A stretch of 64,000 nucleotides of DNA from Glycomyces harbinensis. Lineage in GTDB: Bacteria > Actinomycetota > Actinomycetes > Mycobacteriales > Micromonosporaceae. The position numbers and the translations under genes were made by a program. The notes under the pieces are model-generated. The model worked only from the letters and a program-made list of their open reading frames with translations. It was not told where the DNA came from and ran no database searches. Each line of letters starts with the position of its first letter. The first letter of the stretch is position 1. Location: NCBI RefSeq assembly GCF_900101745.1, contig NZ_FNAD01000012.1:1-64000 (forward strand), in the 5' to 3' direction. Below, piece after piece: positions 8,950 to 18,017 of this stretch.

Positions 8950-10659
8950 ATGGAAGTCACGCGGAGCCGCCGGAGGCGGCTCGGAGCAGTCGGGTTGGCG
9001 GTGGGGGCGCTCGTCGCCTCCTCCGTCGCAGTGGTGGCGGCAGTCCCGGCATCTGCCGCCGCATGCGATGCCGTCCAGTACTCGATCACCTCGCAGTGGG
9101 GGACCGGGCACAACGCCGCGGTGTCCATCAAGGCCGGCTCGGAGTCCCTCAACGGCTGGAGCGTCGAGTTCGACCTTCCGACCGGCTCGACCGTCCAGAA
9201 CGCATGGAACGTCGACTACACCCAGACCGGCCGGCAGTTCCGCGGCGAAGACGTCGGGTGGAACGCCCAGATCAGCGCAGGACAGACCAGAGAGGTCTTC
9301 GGCCTGACCGTCACCGGCACGGGCACCACGCCGACCACGTTCAAGGTCAACGGAGTCGCCTGCGGCGACACCGGCAACCCGACCACGCCGCCCACCACGG
9401 GCGAGCCCACCGACGACCCCACCGGCGAACCGAGCCAGCAGAAGCAGACCCGCACGCCCGCGTTCCTCACCGAGGCCGGCGCCGAGACCGACAACTTCGT
9501 CGAGTCCGAGAACTTCACCGTCCGCTGGGGCGACGCCGTCAACGCCGTCGCCTGGGGACAGCAGCACGGCTACAGCAGCTATCCACAATGGGTCGCCGAC
9601 CACATGGAGGAGATCTACGACTACTACGTTGACGAGGTCGGCTTCGTCGACCCCGCCGACCACGGCACCGGCTCCCAGTACCGCATCAACCTCTACCTGT
9701 GCGGCACCTGGTCCAACGGCTTCCTGCCGCCCGCGAACTGGGCCGGGCCCGACGAGATCGGCGTGGGCCACATCTGCATGCCGTACGACAAGATCTGGGA
9801 CGACTGGGTCGAGTCGCACGAGTTCAACCACATCCTCCAGTCGTACGCGAGCGACATCAACGACGACAACGGGAACGGCGGCGGCTGGGGCCACGGCAAC
9901 CCCGTCGCCGGACCGGTCTGGGAGGCGCACGCGAACTACATGGCCCGCATGCAGCGCCCCGAAGTCGTCCTCGGCTCGGGCTACTACCTCGAGCGCCAGC
10001 ACTTCCGCTGGCTCGCCCAGGAGACCTACTACGGCGACTGGCTGATGTTCGACACGATCGCCGAACTCTACGGCGCCGAAGCCGTGGACCGGCTCTGGTT
10101 CGAGGCCCAGCAGGGCGAGCACCCGATCAACACCATCAAACGGGTCCTCCAACTCGACCAGGCCGAATTCGCCACGCTCATCGGGGAGATGACCTCGCGC
10201 CAGGTCGTCTACGACTTCGACCAGGGCGCCGCGATGCGCACCGACCTGTGGCGGAACGGCGGCTCGTACCGCCCGCTCCACACCGACCCGCTCACGAGTC
10301 TGGGTAGCAACCGCTACCGGATCGCCACCACCGACGCGCCGCACCAGTACGGCCACAACATGATCCGGCTGAACCCGACCACGAGCAACGTGAGCGTCCA
10401 GCTCACCGGCGCCTCGAGCCTGTCGGGCGCGGACTGGCGCTTCCGGCTCGTGGCGGTCAAGGCCGACTTCTCGGTCCGCTACAGCAGCCTGTTCTCGCCA
10501 GGGCAGACCGCGAACTTCTCGCTCCAGAGCGGGGAGACCCACATGATGCTCGTCGTCGCGGCCACGCCGTCGCAGCACCGCAACTACACGATGTGGCAGA
10601 CCGGCGTGGGGGACCCGTTCCCTTACGAACTCACCATCACCGGAGCCACGCCCTCCTAG
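8950..10659 (+). CDS. Secreted CBM2 protein with DUF6055 (putative metallopeptidase-like) domain
   Basis: 569 residues. Residues 1-37 are a signal peptide (Arg-rich start, hydrophobic core, cut near ASAAA). Residues 38-139 are a family 2 carbohydrate-binding module (LNGWSVEFDLPTG, VQNAWN, FRGEDVGWNAQI, closing Cys). A Thr/Pro linker (about 140-168) leads to a DUF6055 domain carrying HEFNH at 290-294 and PVWEAHANYMA, as in a zincin-like metallopeptidase; activity is unproven. The protein probably sticks to cellulose or other plant wall polymer outside the cell. The start at 8950 has a good ribosome site (GAAGGAGC, 8936-8943). Upstream lies a perfect 24-bp palindrome, so it is probably repressor-controlled. 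A strong terminator follows. Confidence 0.85.
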   Translation: MEVTRSRRRRLGAVGLAVGALVASSVAVVAAVPASAAACDAVQYSITSQWGTGHNAAVSIKAGSESLNGWSVEFDLPTGSTVQNAWNVDYTQTGRQFRGEDVGWNAQISAGQTREVFGLTVTGTGTTPTTFKVNGVACGDTGNPTTPPTTGEPTDDPTGEPSQQKQTRTPAFLTEAGAETDNFVESENFTVRWGDAVNAVAWGQQHGYSSYPQWVADHMEEIYDYYVDEVGFVDPADHGTGSQYRINLYLCGTWSNGFLPPANWAGPDEIGVGHICMPYDKIWDDWVESHEFNHILQSYASDINDDNGNGGGWGHGNPVAGPVWEAHANYMARMQRPEVVLGSGYYLERQHFRWLAQETYYGDWLMFDTIAELYGAEAVDRLWFEAQQGEHPINTIKRVLQLDQAEFATLIGEMTSRQVVYDFDQGAAMRTDLWRNGGSYRPLHTDPLTSLGSNRYRIATTDAPHQYGHNMIRLNPTTSNVSVQLTGASSLSGADWRFRLVAVKADFSVRYSSLFSPGQTANFSLQSGETHMMLVVAATPSQHRNYTMWQTGVGDPFPYELTITGATPS

Positions 10660-10665
10660 CCGTCA

Positions 10666-10697
10666 GCCTGTGGGGCGGAACCTTCCGCCCCACAGGC
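10666..10697 (+). terminator. Rho-independent-type hairpin after the CBM2/DUF6055 gene
   Basis: A 15-bp perfect stem (GCCTGTGGGGCGGAA pairs with TTCCGCCCCACAGGC) with a two-base minimal loop, starting six bases after the stop codon. No T-run follows, as is usual in high-GC actinomycetes. Confidence 0.8.
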
Positions 10698-10783
10698 CCG
10701 GCGTTCCCGCCTGTTCGGAGGAGCCGCACCGAACCGCCGACGACTACATTGAGTCTCTGGGTCGTGACCGATCAGGAGGCGCC

Positions 10784-12007
10784 GTGTACGTGGTCATCGA
10801 TGTGGAGACGACCGGTCTGTTCAACAAGGACCGGATCGTCGAGATCGCCGTCGCGCAGCTCGACGAGCACGGCCGGGTGACCGCCGCCTGGGAGACGCTC
10901 GTCAACCCCCGGCGCGACCTCGGCCCCCAGGAGCTGCACGGGGTCCGCGCCGCCGACGTCCGCCGGGCGCCGACGTTCGACCAGATCGCCGGGGACGTGA
11001 TCGAGCTGCTCCGGGACCGCGTCCCGGTCGCGCACAACCTCGCCTTCGACAGCCGCCTGCTCGCACACGAATACCTCCGACTGGGCTGCGAGATCCCGAA
11101 CCTCGGCCGCTTCGGCGTCTGCACCATGCAGTGGGCGGACCACTTCCTCCCGGACGCGGGACGCAGCCTCGCCGACTGCTGCCTCGCCGGCGGCATCGCC
11201 AACGAGCGACCCCACGAGGCCATGTCCGACGTACTCGCCACCGCGGAACTCCTCGCCCTGTACCTGAACAGCATGGGCCCCGCTCCACTGTGGGAAGACC
11301 GCGGGCTGGACCCCGATGCGCCGGTGTGGCCCTCGATCCCCGCATGGTCGACCGAGCCGGTGCGCCGCGGCGCGGGCGCGGCCGACGGCGGCGCGTTCCT
11401 CACACGGCTCGTCGACCACATCCCTCGCGTCCCGGACCCGCCGCAGGCGGACACCTACCTCGCCCTGCTCGACCGCGCGCTCGTGGACCGGCACATCTCG
11501 GCGACCGAGGCGGACCTGCTGGTGACGCTGGCGGCAGACCTCGGCATCGGACGCGCCGCCGCCATCGAACTCCACCGCGGCTACCTGCGGTCGCTGGCCG
11601 CCGCGGCCCTGTCGGACGGCGTCGTCTCCGCCTCCGAGCGCGATGACCTGAACCGGGTCGCCGGCCTCCTGTCGCTGTCGCTGGGCGCGGTCGACGAAGC
11701 GCTGGCCGCGGGTGCCAACGGGCCGGCCCCGGTGCGAGCCAGGCCGGAGTACCGCCTCAAAGGAGGAGACGTCGCGGTCCTCACCGGTGCTTTCGCAGAG
11801 TCGAAGTCGTTCTGGGCGAAGCGGCTCGAGTCAGCGGGTCTGAGCGTGTCGCCGAACGTCACCAAGAAGACGTCGCTCGTGGTGGCCGCCGACCCCGACT
11901 CACTGTCGGGCAAGGCGGTGAAGGCCAGGCAGTACGGCATCCCGGTGATCGGCGTCGACTCCCTGGACACGGTGCTGGCCCGGATGGCACCGACCTCACG
12001 GGTCTAG
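10784..12007 (+). CDS. DEDD 3'-5' exonuclease with C-terminal BRCT domain (DNA polymerase III epsilon-like)
   Basis: 407 residues. The N-terminus is a DnaQ-like exonuclease: VIDVETTG with Asp6/Glu8, then PVAHNLAFDSRLL (ExoII) and HEAMSDVLATAELL (ExoIII). The middle (about 220-315) is helical and TerB-like (LVTLAADLGI, then ALSDGVVSASERDDL). The last ~80 residues form a BRCT domain (KGGDVAVLTGAF, then KKTSLVVAADPDSLSGKAVKA). It is probably a repair or nucleotide-salvage exonuclease rather than the replicative proofreader. The GTG at 10784 is preceded by AGGAGGC at an ideal distance, and a TACATT -10 box lies at 10745. The last 12 bases overlap the 3' end of the convergent NurA-like gene. Confidence 0.85.
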   Translation: MYVVIDVETTGLFNKDRIVEIAVAQLDEHGRVTAAWETLVNPRRDLGPQELHGVRAADVRRAPTFDQIAGDVIELLRDRVPVAHNLAFDSRLLAHEYLRLGCEIPNLGRFGVCTMQWADHFLPDAGRSLADCCLAGGIANERPHEAMSDVLATAELLALYLNSMGPAPLWEDRGLDPDAPVWPSIPAWSTEPVRRGAGAADGGAFLTRLVDHIPRVPDPPQADTYLALLDRALVDRHISATEADLLVTLAADLGIGRAAAIELHRGYLRSLAAAALSDGVVSASERDDLNRVAGLLSLSLGAVDEALAAGANGPAPVRARPEYRLKGGDVAVLTGAFAESKSFWAKRLESAGLSVSPNVTKKTSLVVAADPDSLSGKAVKARQYGIPVIGVDSLDTVLARMAPTSRV

Positions 12008-13378
12008 CGGGTGCTTCGGGAGCCGAACTCCGGGAGGGAGAGCGGTGTCGTCGACACCGGAGAACCGTTGCAGGGCGGTCCCGGACGGGTAGTAGGACAG
12101 GGAGGCGATGCCGTGAGCCAGGTTGATCGGCACGAGCGACCCTTCGTGCAGATAGCTGACCAGCTCCGGGAGCGTGGCGATGATCCGTTCGAGCCCGATG
12201 AAGTCTTGGGGGGAGCTAGGCGCGGATTCAGCTTTCATGAACACGCCGGTCGGGACGTTCAGCGCGAGAGCGAAGCTTGCGTCGAGACGCACCAGAATCT
12301 TCTCCCCGTAGTTCGTGCGCGACCCGTACGTATGCTGCGCCTTCGGCATCCGCTGCACCCGGTCGCGCATGTAGGCGTGGGAGAGGATCGCGACTTGGGG
12401 CCAGTCCGGATCGGGATGCTGGCGGAGATGGCGGACCTGGGATTGAAGGTGGTCGAAGAGCATCCCGGACTTCTCCTGCCCGACCAGGTATATATTCCGA
12501 CCTTCCTCATCCTTGAAGTACGCGAGCATCTCCCGCATTCGCCTTGTCAAGGTCGCGTATTGACGCGGGAACATGAGGGGCCCGTCCTTGACGAACAACG
12601 TGTCGTCGATCGCGTCGAGATTGCCCGCACGCCAGAGTCGGTAAAGGTGCGCGACCAGGAGCAGCACCTCGTGGATCGCCATGTAGGCGCTCGCAACGGT
12701 CTCGGTTGCGGAGTCCTCGCCGATGTCGAGATGGAGCCCGAGCACATCGGTGATGTGGATGGGCTCAGTGCACCTTCGGCACCGGCTCTCGTCGGCGTCG
12801 TATGGAAATGGCCCGGCTGGTTCATGACAATGAGGACATCCGAGGTCTGGGCTCTCGGACTCAGGACCCCAACCCTGGTACATCAGCCATTTCATGGCCT
12901 TATAGACGATCCCGCCGTGCTCGTAGGTGATGATCTCACGAATCAGTTCCCGAACCGAGTTCCGGACGTTCGCGGACCGGCGGAGTGCCATGTTCCGAAG
13001 CGGGAAGACGGCGTTGCAGTGGATCGCCGCGTCCTTCATCAACCGCTGGATCTGGAGCGGGTGGGGAAACTGCGGGTCTACTTCGGCGGCGTCGCTCGTG
13101 CGCAGGTGGAACCGCGCCGTTTTGACGAAGCAGAGCTCTCTGAAGCCGTCCTCCGATGTCACCTTGTGCAGAGACCCGTCCGATGCCACCGTGTTCCCGA
13201 GCGGCGCCACACCGGAGACATCGAGGTGAAACCATGGCGCGAGCCGCTGGTCGTCTTCGAACTCTCTGCGCTCGAAGCGGGTGACGAGGTCGCGCATGAG
13301 CGGGCTCTCGATGACGTCGATGTGGCTCGTCTTGCTGGCGGCTTGACCGGGAAGATGCTCGCCTCCTTGATACGGCAT
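11996..13378 (-). CDS. NurA-like nuclease with zinc ribbon, third gene of Dam-HerA-NurA operon
   Basis: 460 residues. The segment NTVASDGS (Asp67) matches the N-terminal catalytic DGS motif of NurA nucleases, and RNIYLVGQEKSG matches the later NurA 'K-S' motif. A zinc-ribbon pair is inserted in between (Cys181/Cys184 and Cys200/Cys203, CPHC ... CRRC). In archaea NurA works as a 5'-3' nuclease with the HerA translocase; here the HerA gene ends only 7 bases upstream. The assignment rests on motifs plus this pairing; overall similarity to archaeal NurA is weak. The gene converges on and overlaps the exonuclease-BRCT gene by 12 bases, leaving no room for an intergenic terminator. Confidence 0.65.
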   Translation of the reverse strand: MPYQGGEHLPGQAASKTSHIDVIESPLMRDLVTRFERREFEDDQRLAPWFHLDVSGVAPLGNTVASDGSLHKVTSEDGFRELCFVKTARFHLRTSDAAEVDPQFPHPLQIQRLMKDAAIHCNAVFPLRNMALRRSANVRNSVRELIREIITYEHGGIVYKAMKWLMYQGWGPESESPDLGCPHCHEPAGPFPYDADESRCRRCTEPIHITDVLGLHLDIGEDSATETVASAYMAIHEVLLLVAHLYRLWRAGNLDAIDDTLFVKDGPLMFPRQYATLTRRMREMLAYFKDEEGRNIYLVGQEKSGMLFDHLQSQVRHLRQHPDPDWPQVAILSHAYMRDRVQRMPKAQHTYGSRTNYGEKILVRLDASFALALNVPTGVFMKAESAPSSPQDFIGLERIIATLPELVSYLHEGSLVPINLAHGIASLSYYPSGTALQRFSGVDDTALPPGVRLPKHPLDP

Positions 13379-13385
13379 CGCATGC

Positions 13386-15374
13386 CTACTTCCGGCCCTG
13401 GAACATGCGCGCCTGGACGGGGATCACGAACCGGTGCGAACGGGTCAGCATGCGCATGTAACCGGGCTGCTTGGTCCGGAGGATGTCCTGCTCGACGCCA
13501 CTGAACGCGGTCTGCAGTCTCGACAGCGCTTTCACTTCGTACTCTGAGGACAGATGCCCGACGAAGAAGTTCTCGGTCTGGGTGAGCAGCTCTCCATTGA
13601 TGGTCGAGGGGGACTGAGTGGAGTACACCATGCCGATGTGGAACTTGGCGCCCTCCTTGGCAAAGCGTGCGTAGATGCCCTTCATGTCCTGACTGCCGCC
13701 CGGCGGAAAGAGGTTGTGGGCCTCCTCGAAGTAGAGCTGCACGTAGTGATTTTTGAGCTTCTCGTGGGTGAAGGCCCATTCCTGGTGGACGAAGAGCTCG
13801 TTGGAGATGATGTCCGAGAAGTACTGGCGCATCGTGTCGGTGGCGCTGCCGAGGTCGAGTATCACCGTCTTGCCCGCCCTGATATGCAGGATAATCTCCT
13901 TGGTGACCGCAGAGGCGTCCGGTGAGTGGTACTCCGCGTACTCGCCAAGCATCTGCGGACCCTTCCCGGCATCGGGCACCAGGAATTTGAGCAGGGCCTG
14001 GTCTCCCGCGTCGAACAGCGGTTTGCCCGAATCGGTGGCCAGGTCCCAGTCCTTCGACTTGGCGAATTTGGTGAAGAGTTCAAGTTCGCGCAGGAGTTCG
14101 TCGAGCGTGGCGATCCGCTCGGGCGGCGTCTTGCCCGAATAGGCCTCTGCTCTGAGATCCCTGTCGAATCCCGGATTGAACTTGCCCTTGCCGACGGTCA
14201 TCCGCAAGTCCCCGAGTCGGGATTCGTTGGCCGGATATCCGGCCTTGTGGAGGACCGCCCAGTAGGCCAGCACCTTTCGGATGAGGCGTGTGCGCTCGTT
14301 GTAGGGCTGATGGTTCGCGACTTCGCTGGGTTCGGGGACTTCGGTGGTGGCGAAGTTCGTGATGTACATCGAGCCTCTGCCGCTGGTCTCGAGGAACCCG
14401 CGGAGCGCGGTCATGCCGTCGGGGGCGTTCTCATAGAAGTTCAACCGCAGCTCATGGGACGGGGTGTTGCCGCGTTTCTTGAGCGCGTAGACGACGCACT
14501 CGTCCTGGTGCGCTTTGAACAGGGAACCGCCTTCATCTCCCGTGCCGTCTTGAGCGTTGTCGTTGGCATACTCGCCGTTGACGTCGAAGATGACCTGTCC
14601 GACAGTGGTGCCCGGTGGCGGGTTCGTGATGACGCCTTCGGCGATGAGTTTGACGACGTTCGACTTGCCGAGGCGGGTCTTGCCGAACATGGCGGTGCGC
14701 GTTGCGATGAAGTCGGCGCTGGCGAGTCGGACTGGGATGGGTGCTGTCTTCTCGGACCCGTTGAGGAGGTGGTGGAACTGGGTCTCGGTAGGCCGCAGGT
14801 CTCCGAGGGTCCAGGAGTGCCGGGGTTCGGTGGGCACCAGGCCGTTGACAATGAGGTCCAGGACCTCGTCGGGCGGCGAGTACACCAGGTAGTGGTGCGG
14901 GCTGCGGATGTTGGTCTGGTCTCCGGCGAACGCCACCTTCAACGGCTGGTCCGGGTCCGGGTACATCATCCCGAGCATGTCGCAGTTCAGGGCACCCCAC
15001 TGAAGCTCATTGGTGGTCCAGATGTCCAGTTCGGGCATGGACTTCTTATGCAGTTCGAAGTAGGTCTGCTGGACCTGCTCTGACAGCGGTGTGGGTGCGA
15101 TGTCGCGGACGCGCAGCACACTGAAGTGCGGCGGAATGCCGTTCGGTTTGCGTGGTGCCAGGATCAGGAACGAGGAGCGTGGGATACCGCCCACGGTGTT
15201 CTTGAGTGGGTCACAAGTGATGATGCGGGCGTTGTCATAGCCGAGGTCGAGCACATAACCGACGAACCGCAGCGTCTTCTCCAATCCCGGTTCGGTGACA
15301 CTGGCCGCCGTGTTGGCGTGCTCGCGCTCTAGGAAGTCGGTGAGCACATCGAATGGATGGGGTGGGGCGTTCAT
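13386..15374 (-). CDS. HerA-like DNA translocase ATPase
   Basis: 662 residues. Walker A is GKTRLGKS (231-238), with QVIFDVNGEYAND after it as in HerA proteins; Walker B is LYFEEAHNLF (Glu550/Glu551), followed by GMVYSTQSPSTI. The N-terminal ~200 residues are beta-rich and correspond to the HAS barrel that docks NurA. A hexameric DNA pump feeding the NurA-like nuclease is the expected role. It sits second in the operon, 9 bases after the methylase and 7 before the nuclease. The start at 15374 has GAGGAG six bases upstream. Confidence 0.85.
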   Translation of the reverse strand: MNAPPHPFDVLTDFLEREHANTAASVTEPGLEKTLRFVGYVLDLGYDNARIITCDPLKNTVGGIPRSSFLILAPRKPNGIPPHFSVLRVRDIAPTPLSEQVQQTYFELHKKSMPELDIWTTNELQWGALNCDMLGMMYPDPDQPLKVAFAGDQTNIRSPHHYLVYSPPDEVLDLIVNGLVPTEPRHSWTLGDLRPTETQFHHLLNGSEKTAPIPVRLASADFIATRTAMFGKTRLGKSNVVKLIAEGVITNPPPGTTVGQVIFDVNGEYANDNAQDGTGDEGGSLFKAHQDECVVYALKKRGNTPSHELRLNFYENAPDGMTALRGFLETSGRGSMYITNFATTEVPEPSEVANHQPYNERTRLIRKVLAYWAVLHKAGYPANESRLGDLRMTVGKGKFNPGFDRDLRAEAYSGKTPPERIATLDELLRELELFTKFAKSKDWDLATDSGKPLFDAGDQALLKFLVPDAGKGPQMLGEYAEYHSPDASAVTKEIILHIRAGKTVILDLGSATDTMRQYFSDIISNELFVHQEWAFTHEKLKNHYVQLYFEEAHNLFPPGGSQDMKGIYARFAKEGAKFHIGMVYSTQSPSTINGELLTQTENFFVGHLSSEYEVKALSRLQTAFSGVEQDILRTKQPGYMRMLTRSHRFVIPVQARMFQGRK

Positions 15375-15383
15375 CGCTGCTCC

Positions 15384-16232
15384 TCAGGGACTGGAGATGA
15401 CGATCTCGGTGTACTGCCTGCGGTTCTTGCCCGAGGCGGCGATGGCACTGAAGCGTGAGACCTCGGTGAGGCGGAAGCCGTGGCCGGCATAGAGATCGCG
15501 GACGCTGTCATGAGCGGCGTTGGTCGCCAAGACCTTGGCTCCGCGGTCGACGGCACGGGCGAGCGTCTTGGCGAGGCGTTCCTGGTCGTCCCAGGAGAAG
15601 AGGGTTTCGTTGTACTTGATGAAGCCGTTGTTGTTATGGCGCACGGTATACGGCGGGTCGGCGAAGACGAGGTCGCCGGACGCGGCGCGGTCGATGGCTA
15701 TCTCGAAGTCGGATGAGCCGATCGCGGCGCCTTGAAGCGCTTCGGAGAGGACCTGGAAGTCGTCGGTGTCGTAGATGATCGTCTTGCGGTCGCCCATCGG
15801 AACGTTGAATCGGCCCTGGCGGTTGACCCGATAGATGCCGTTGAAGCAGGCTCGGTTGAGGTAGATGATCCGCGCGGCCCGTTCCGCGAGTAAGGGCGGA
15901 TTGGCTTCCCGGGTGAGCCGATAGTGCTCGGTGCCATGGGATTCCTCGTGCAGAAGGAGGTGCCGCATGACTTCGGTGGGCTGGTCGCGGATTCCGCGGA
16001 ATGCGGTGACGAGATCGCTATTCGCGTCGGTGAGAAGCGCCCGCTCCGGTCTGAGGTGGAAGAACACCACGCCACTGCCGAGGAACGGCTCTATGTAAGT
16101 CCTGAAACGGGTTGGAATGAGACCGGCATGGTCCCTGACAAACCAGCGTTTGCCGCCCGCCCACCGCAGGAACGGTACGAGCGTTCGCGGGCGAGCTCGA
16201 TCCCGTTGCGTCTTTTGCAGATTGGGAGGCAT
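15384..16232 (-). CDS. Dam-family DNA adenine N6-methyltransferase
   Basis: 282 residues, typical for Dam/DpnM methylases. Motif X WAGGKR is at 24-29, the SAM-binding motif EPFLGSG at 48-54 and the catalytic DPPY at 192-195. The protein should methylate adenine in a short DNA motif (GATC in best-known relatives; the target here is unknown). It is the first gene of an operon with HerA and NurA-like genes, where it could mark self DNA. The ATG at 16232 is chosen because a consensus promoter ends 7 bases before it (leaderless transcript). The upstream extension of the frame crosses that promoter and is not used. Confidence 0.9.
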   Translation of the reverse strand: MPPNLQKTQRDRARPRTLVPFLRWAGGKRWFVRDHAGLIPTRFRTYIEPFLGSGVVFFHLRPERALLTDANSDLVTAFRGIRDQPTEVMRHLLLHEESHGTEHYRLTREANPPLLAERAARIIYLNRACFNGIYRVNRQGRFNVPMGDRKTIIYDTDDFQVLSEALQGAAIGSSDFEIAIDRAASGDLVFADPPYTVRHNNNGFIKYNETLFSWDDQERLAKTLARAVDRGAKVLATNAAHDSVRDLYAGHGFRLTEVSRFSAIAASGKNRRQYTEIVISSP

Positions 16233-16239
16233 GGAGTGG

Positions 16240-16268
16240 ATCGTAGCGAGACGATCGCTGTCGGTCAA
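16240..16268 (-). promoter_or_regulatory. Leaderless promoter of the dam-herA-nurA operon
   Basis: On the minus strand: -35 TTGACC (16268-16263), a 17-base spacer, -10 TACGAT (16245-16240), then 7 bases to the ATG at 16232. This is an almost ideal sigma-70 type promoter, and the spacing puts the transcription start at the start codon. Confidence 0.8.
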
Positions 16269-16309
16269 CCCGCGCGGCGGAATGCATGACATCCTCGTAT
16301 TCTGTTGCG

Positions 16310-17887
16310 ATGGAGAAGACAACGGCGGCACGGTCGCCGCGTGCCTGGGCGATCCACCCCAATCGGGCCGGCTTTGTCGCCGATCTTTGGCGGGGTGCGG
16401 TGGCCCCTCTGTACCTCGACCGCGCCGATCCCACGGGTGACTTGTGGAAGTACGCCACCAAGGCGGATCTATACCAGCAACTGCTGTCGTATTACGGACA
16501 GAAGCGTTCCAACACTGCGATGAACTCCGCCATCCAGTTCTGGAGCTTTGCGCATGAGATCGGTGTCGGCGATCTTGTTGTGATCCCCGAAGACAGCGAC
16601 GGGGACTTGCTAGCAGTGGGCAGGGTGCAAGAGAGGTATCAGTACCACCCGGGGAACCCGCCATCTCTTCGGCACAGGCTGTCCATCGCGTGGGACCGGA
16701 TCGGTATCGACCGCTCAGCCGTCCGCCCTGATCTCCGGGCAGGCCTGGGGTCGCTCGTCTCGGTTCGCGAGCTCGTCGACAACAACGCCGCCGATCGCAT
16801 CGCGCATCTCGCGAAGCACGGCACCGACCCCGGGCCAGAAGAGCCGAGCACACGGGCCGAGCTGGCGAGGACGCTCGGCGAGGCGATGGCAGCCGCGGCA
16901 CTGGACCCGCCGAAGCCGCTCGAAATGCCGGTCCGCGAACTGTTGGCCCACTGGGGCTACCAGCAGCGGAGCGACACTGCGATCACGGACGTTAAACGGG
17001 ATCTGCTGCAATCGGGTCTCACCACCGTCCCCCCGTTCACCGAGGGCAACCTCGAACGCGTGGTGAAGCTGGTCGGAATCCCCGTTTCGAAACCTGCGGG
17101 AGAGGGCGAAGACGAGTCAGGCGACGAATCCCCGATCACTGACGGAACCGAGAATCTGGTCGAGACCGATTCGATCGCGCTTCGAATCGGGAACTTCCCG
17201 TTCCCGACCAAGCCGATCACGACCTAGACCACGTTCGAAGAGGCCCGCCATCGGATGGTGTCCAAGAAGTTCTCGCAGCTCGCAGTGGTGGACCATGAGG
17301 GCACCTACCAGGGTGCAGTCACCGCCGACCGGATCATCCGGGCGCATCTCACTCCGGGAGACCCGGTCTTGAGCGATGTCATGGACGACCAGATCCCGAC
17401 CGCGCACCGCGAGGACTATCTGCTGTCGAAGCTCGATTTGATCTTTGAGCACGGATTCATTTTCGTTCACTCCCAGGACCGGAAGTCCATCGACGGGATC
17501 CTCACCGCCGCCGACTTGACCAAGCGCTTCGGCGCGTTCATGCAGCCGCTGACAATCCTTGAGGAGATCGAGAATCGCCTCCGTCGAGCGGTCGACGAGG
17601 CCCTGACCCTCCAGGAAATCCGCAAGAACACCCGGCGGAAGAGCAGCGATGTGAACAGCGCGGCCGATCTCTTCATGGGTGACTACGGCTACATCCTGAA
17701 AGAGGAGAAGTACTGGTCGCGCCTCGGATGGGGCATCTCCCAAACCATGTTCCTGGACCAGCTCCAGTCGGTCATCGCAGTACGGAACTCGATCATGCAC
17801 TTCTCGTCGGACCCGCTCTCCGACAAACAGCGGGACGTGCTCCAGGAGTTCCGGGAGATCCTCAGCTCGGTGGTTCCGAGACGATGA
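16310..17887 (+). pseudogene. EVE/PUA-like - CBS - HEPN-like protein interrupted by an in-frame TAG
   Basis: One reading frame runs from 16310 to 17887 (525 codons) and is broken only by a TAG at 17225-17227 (codon 306). The first ~140 residues (AIQFWSFAHEIGVGDLVVIPED, LAVGRVQERYQYHP, then LGSLVSVRELVD) resemble EVE/PUA-like readers of modified bases in restriction proteins. Residues about 290-420 look like paired CBS motifs (TTFEEARHRMVSKKFSQL, then HSQDRKSIDGILTAADL), and the TAG falls at their start. The C-terminus has VRNSIMHF, an RX4H motif (Arg492, His497) of HEPN ribonucleases. The ATG at 16310 follows TATTCT by six bases, suggesting leaderless translation. Likely a nonsense-mutated defence gene; readthrough, two separate polypeptides (restart at 17255) or a sequencing error are alternatives. 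It is divergent from the dam operon. Confidence 0.75.
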
Positions 17888-18017
17888 ACGCCGGTCGCCG
17901 GGTGGTCCCACCGGCTCCTAAGTGGGATCGTTCATCGAGGTCAAGCCTGATAGCCTCGTGAAACGGTTCATGCGCCCGGTGCGACGGGCCGGACACCCGA
18001 TCTGGAGAGGGAACCCC

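Noticed and set aside
17225-17227. The TAG as a pyrrolysine codon
   Set aside because: Pyrrolysine machinery is not expected in actinomycetes of this type and none is visible; nonsense mutation is simpler.
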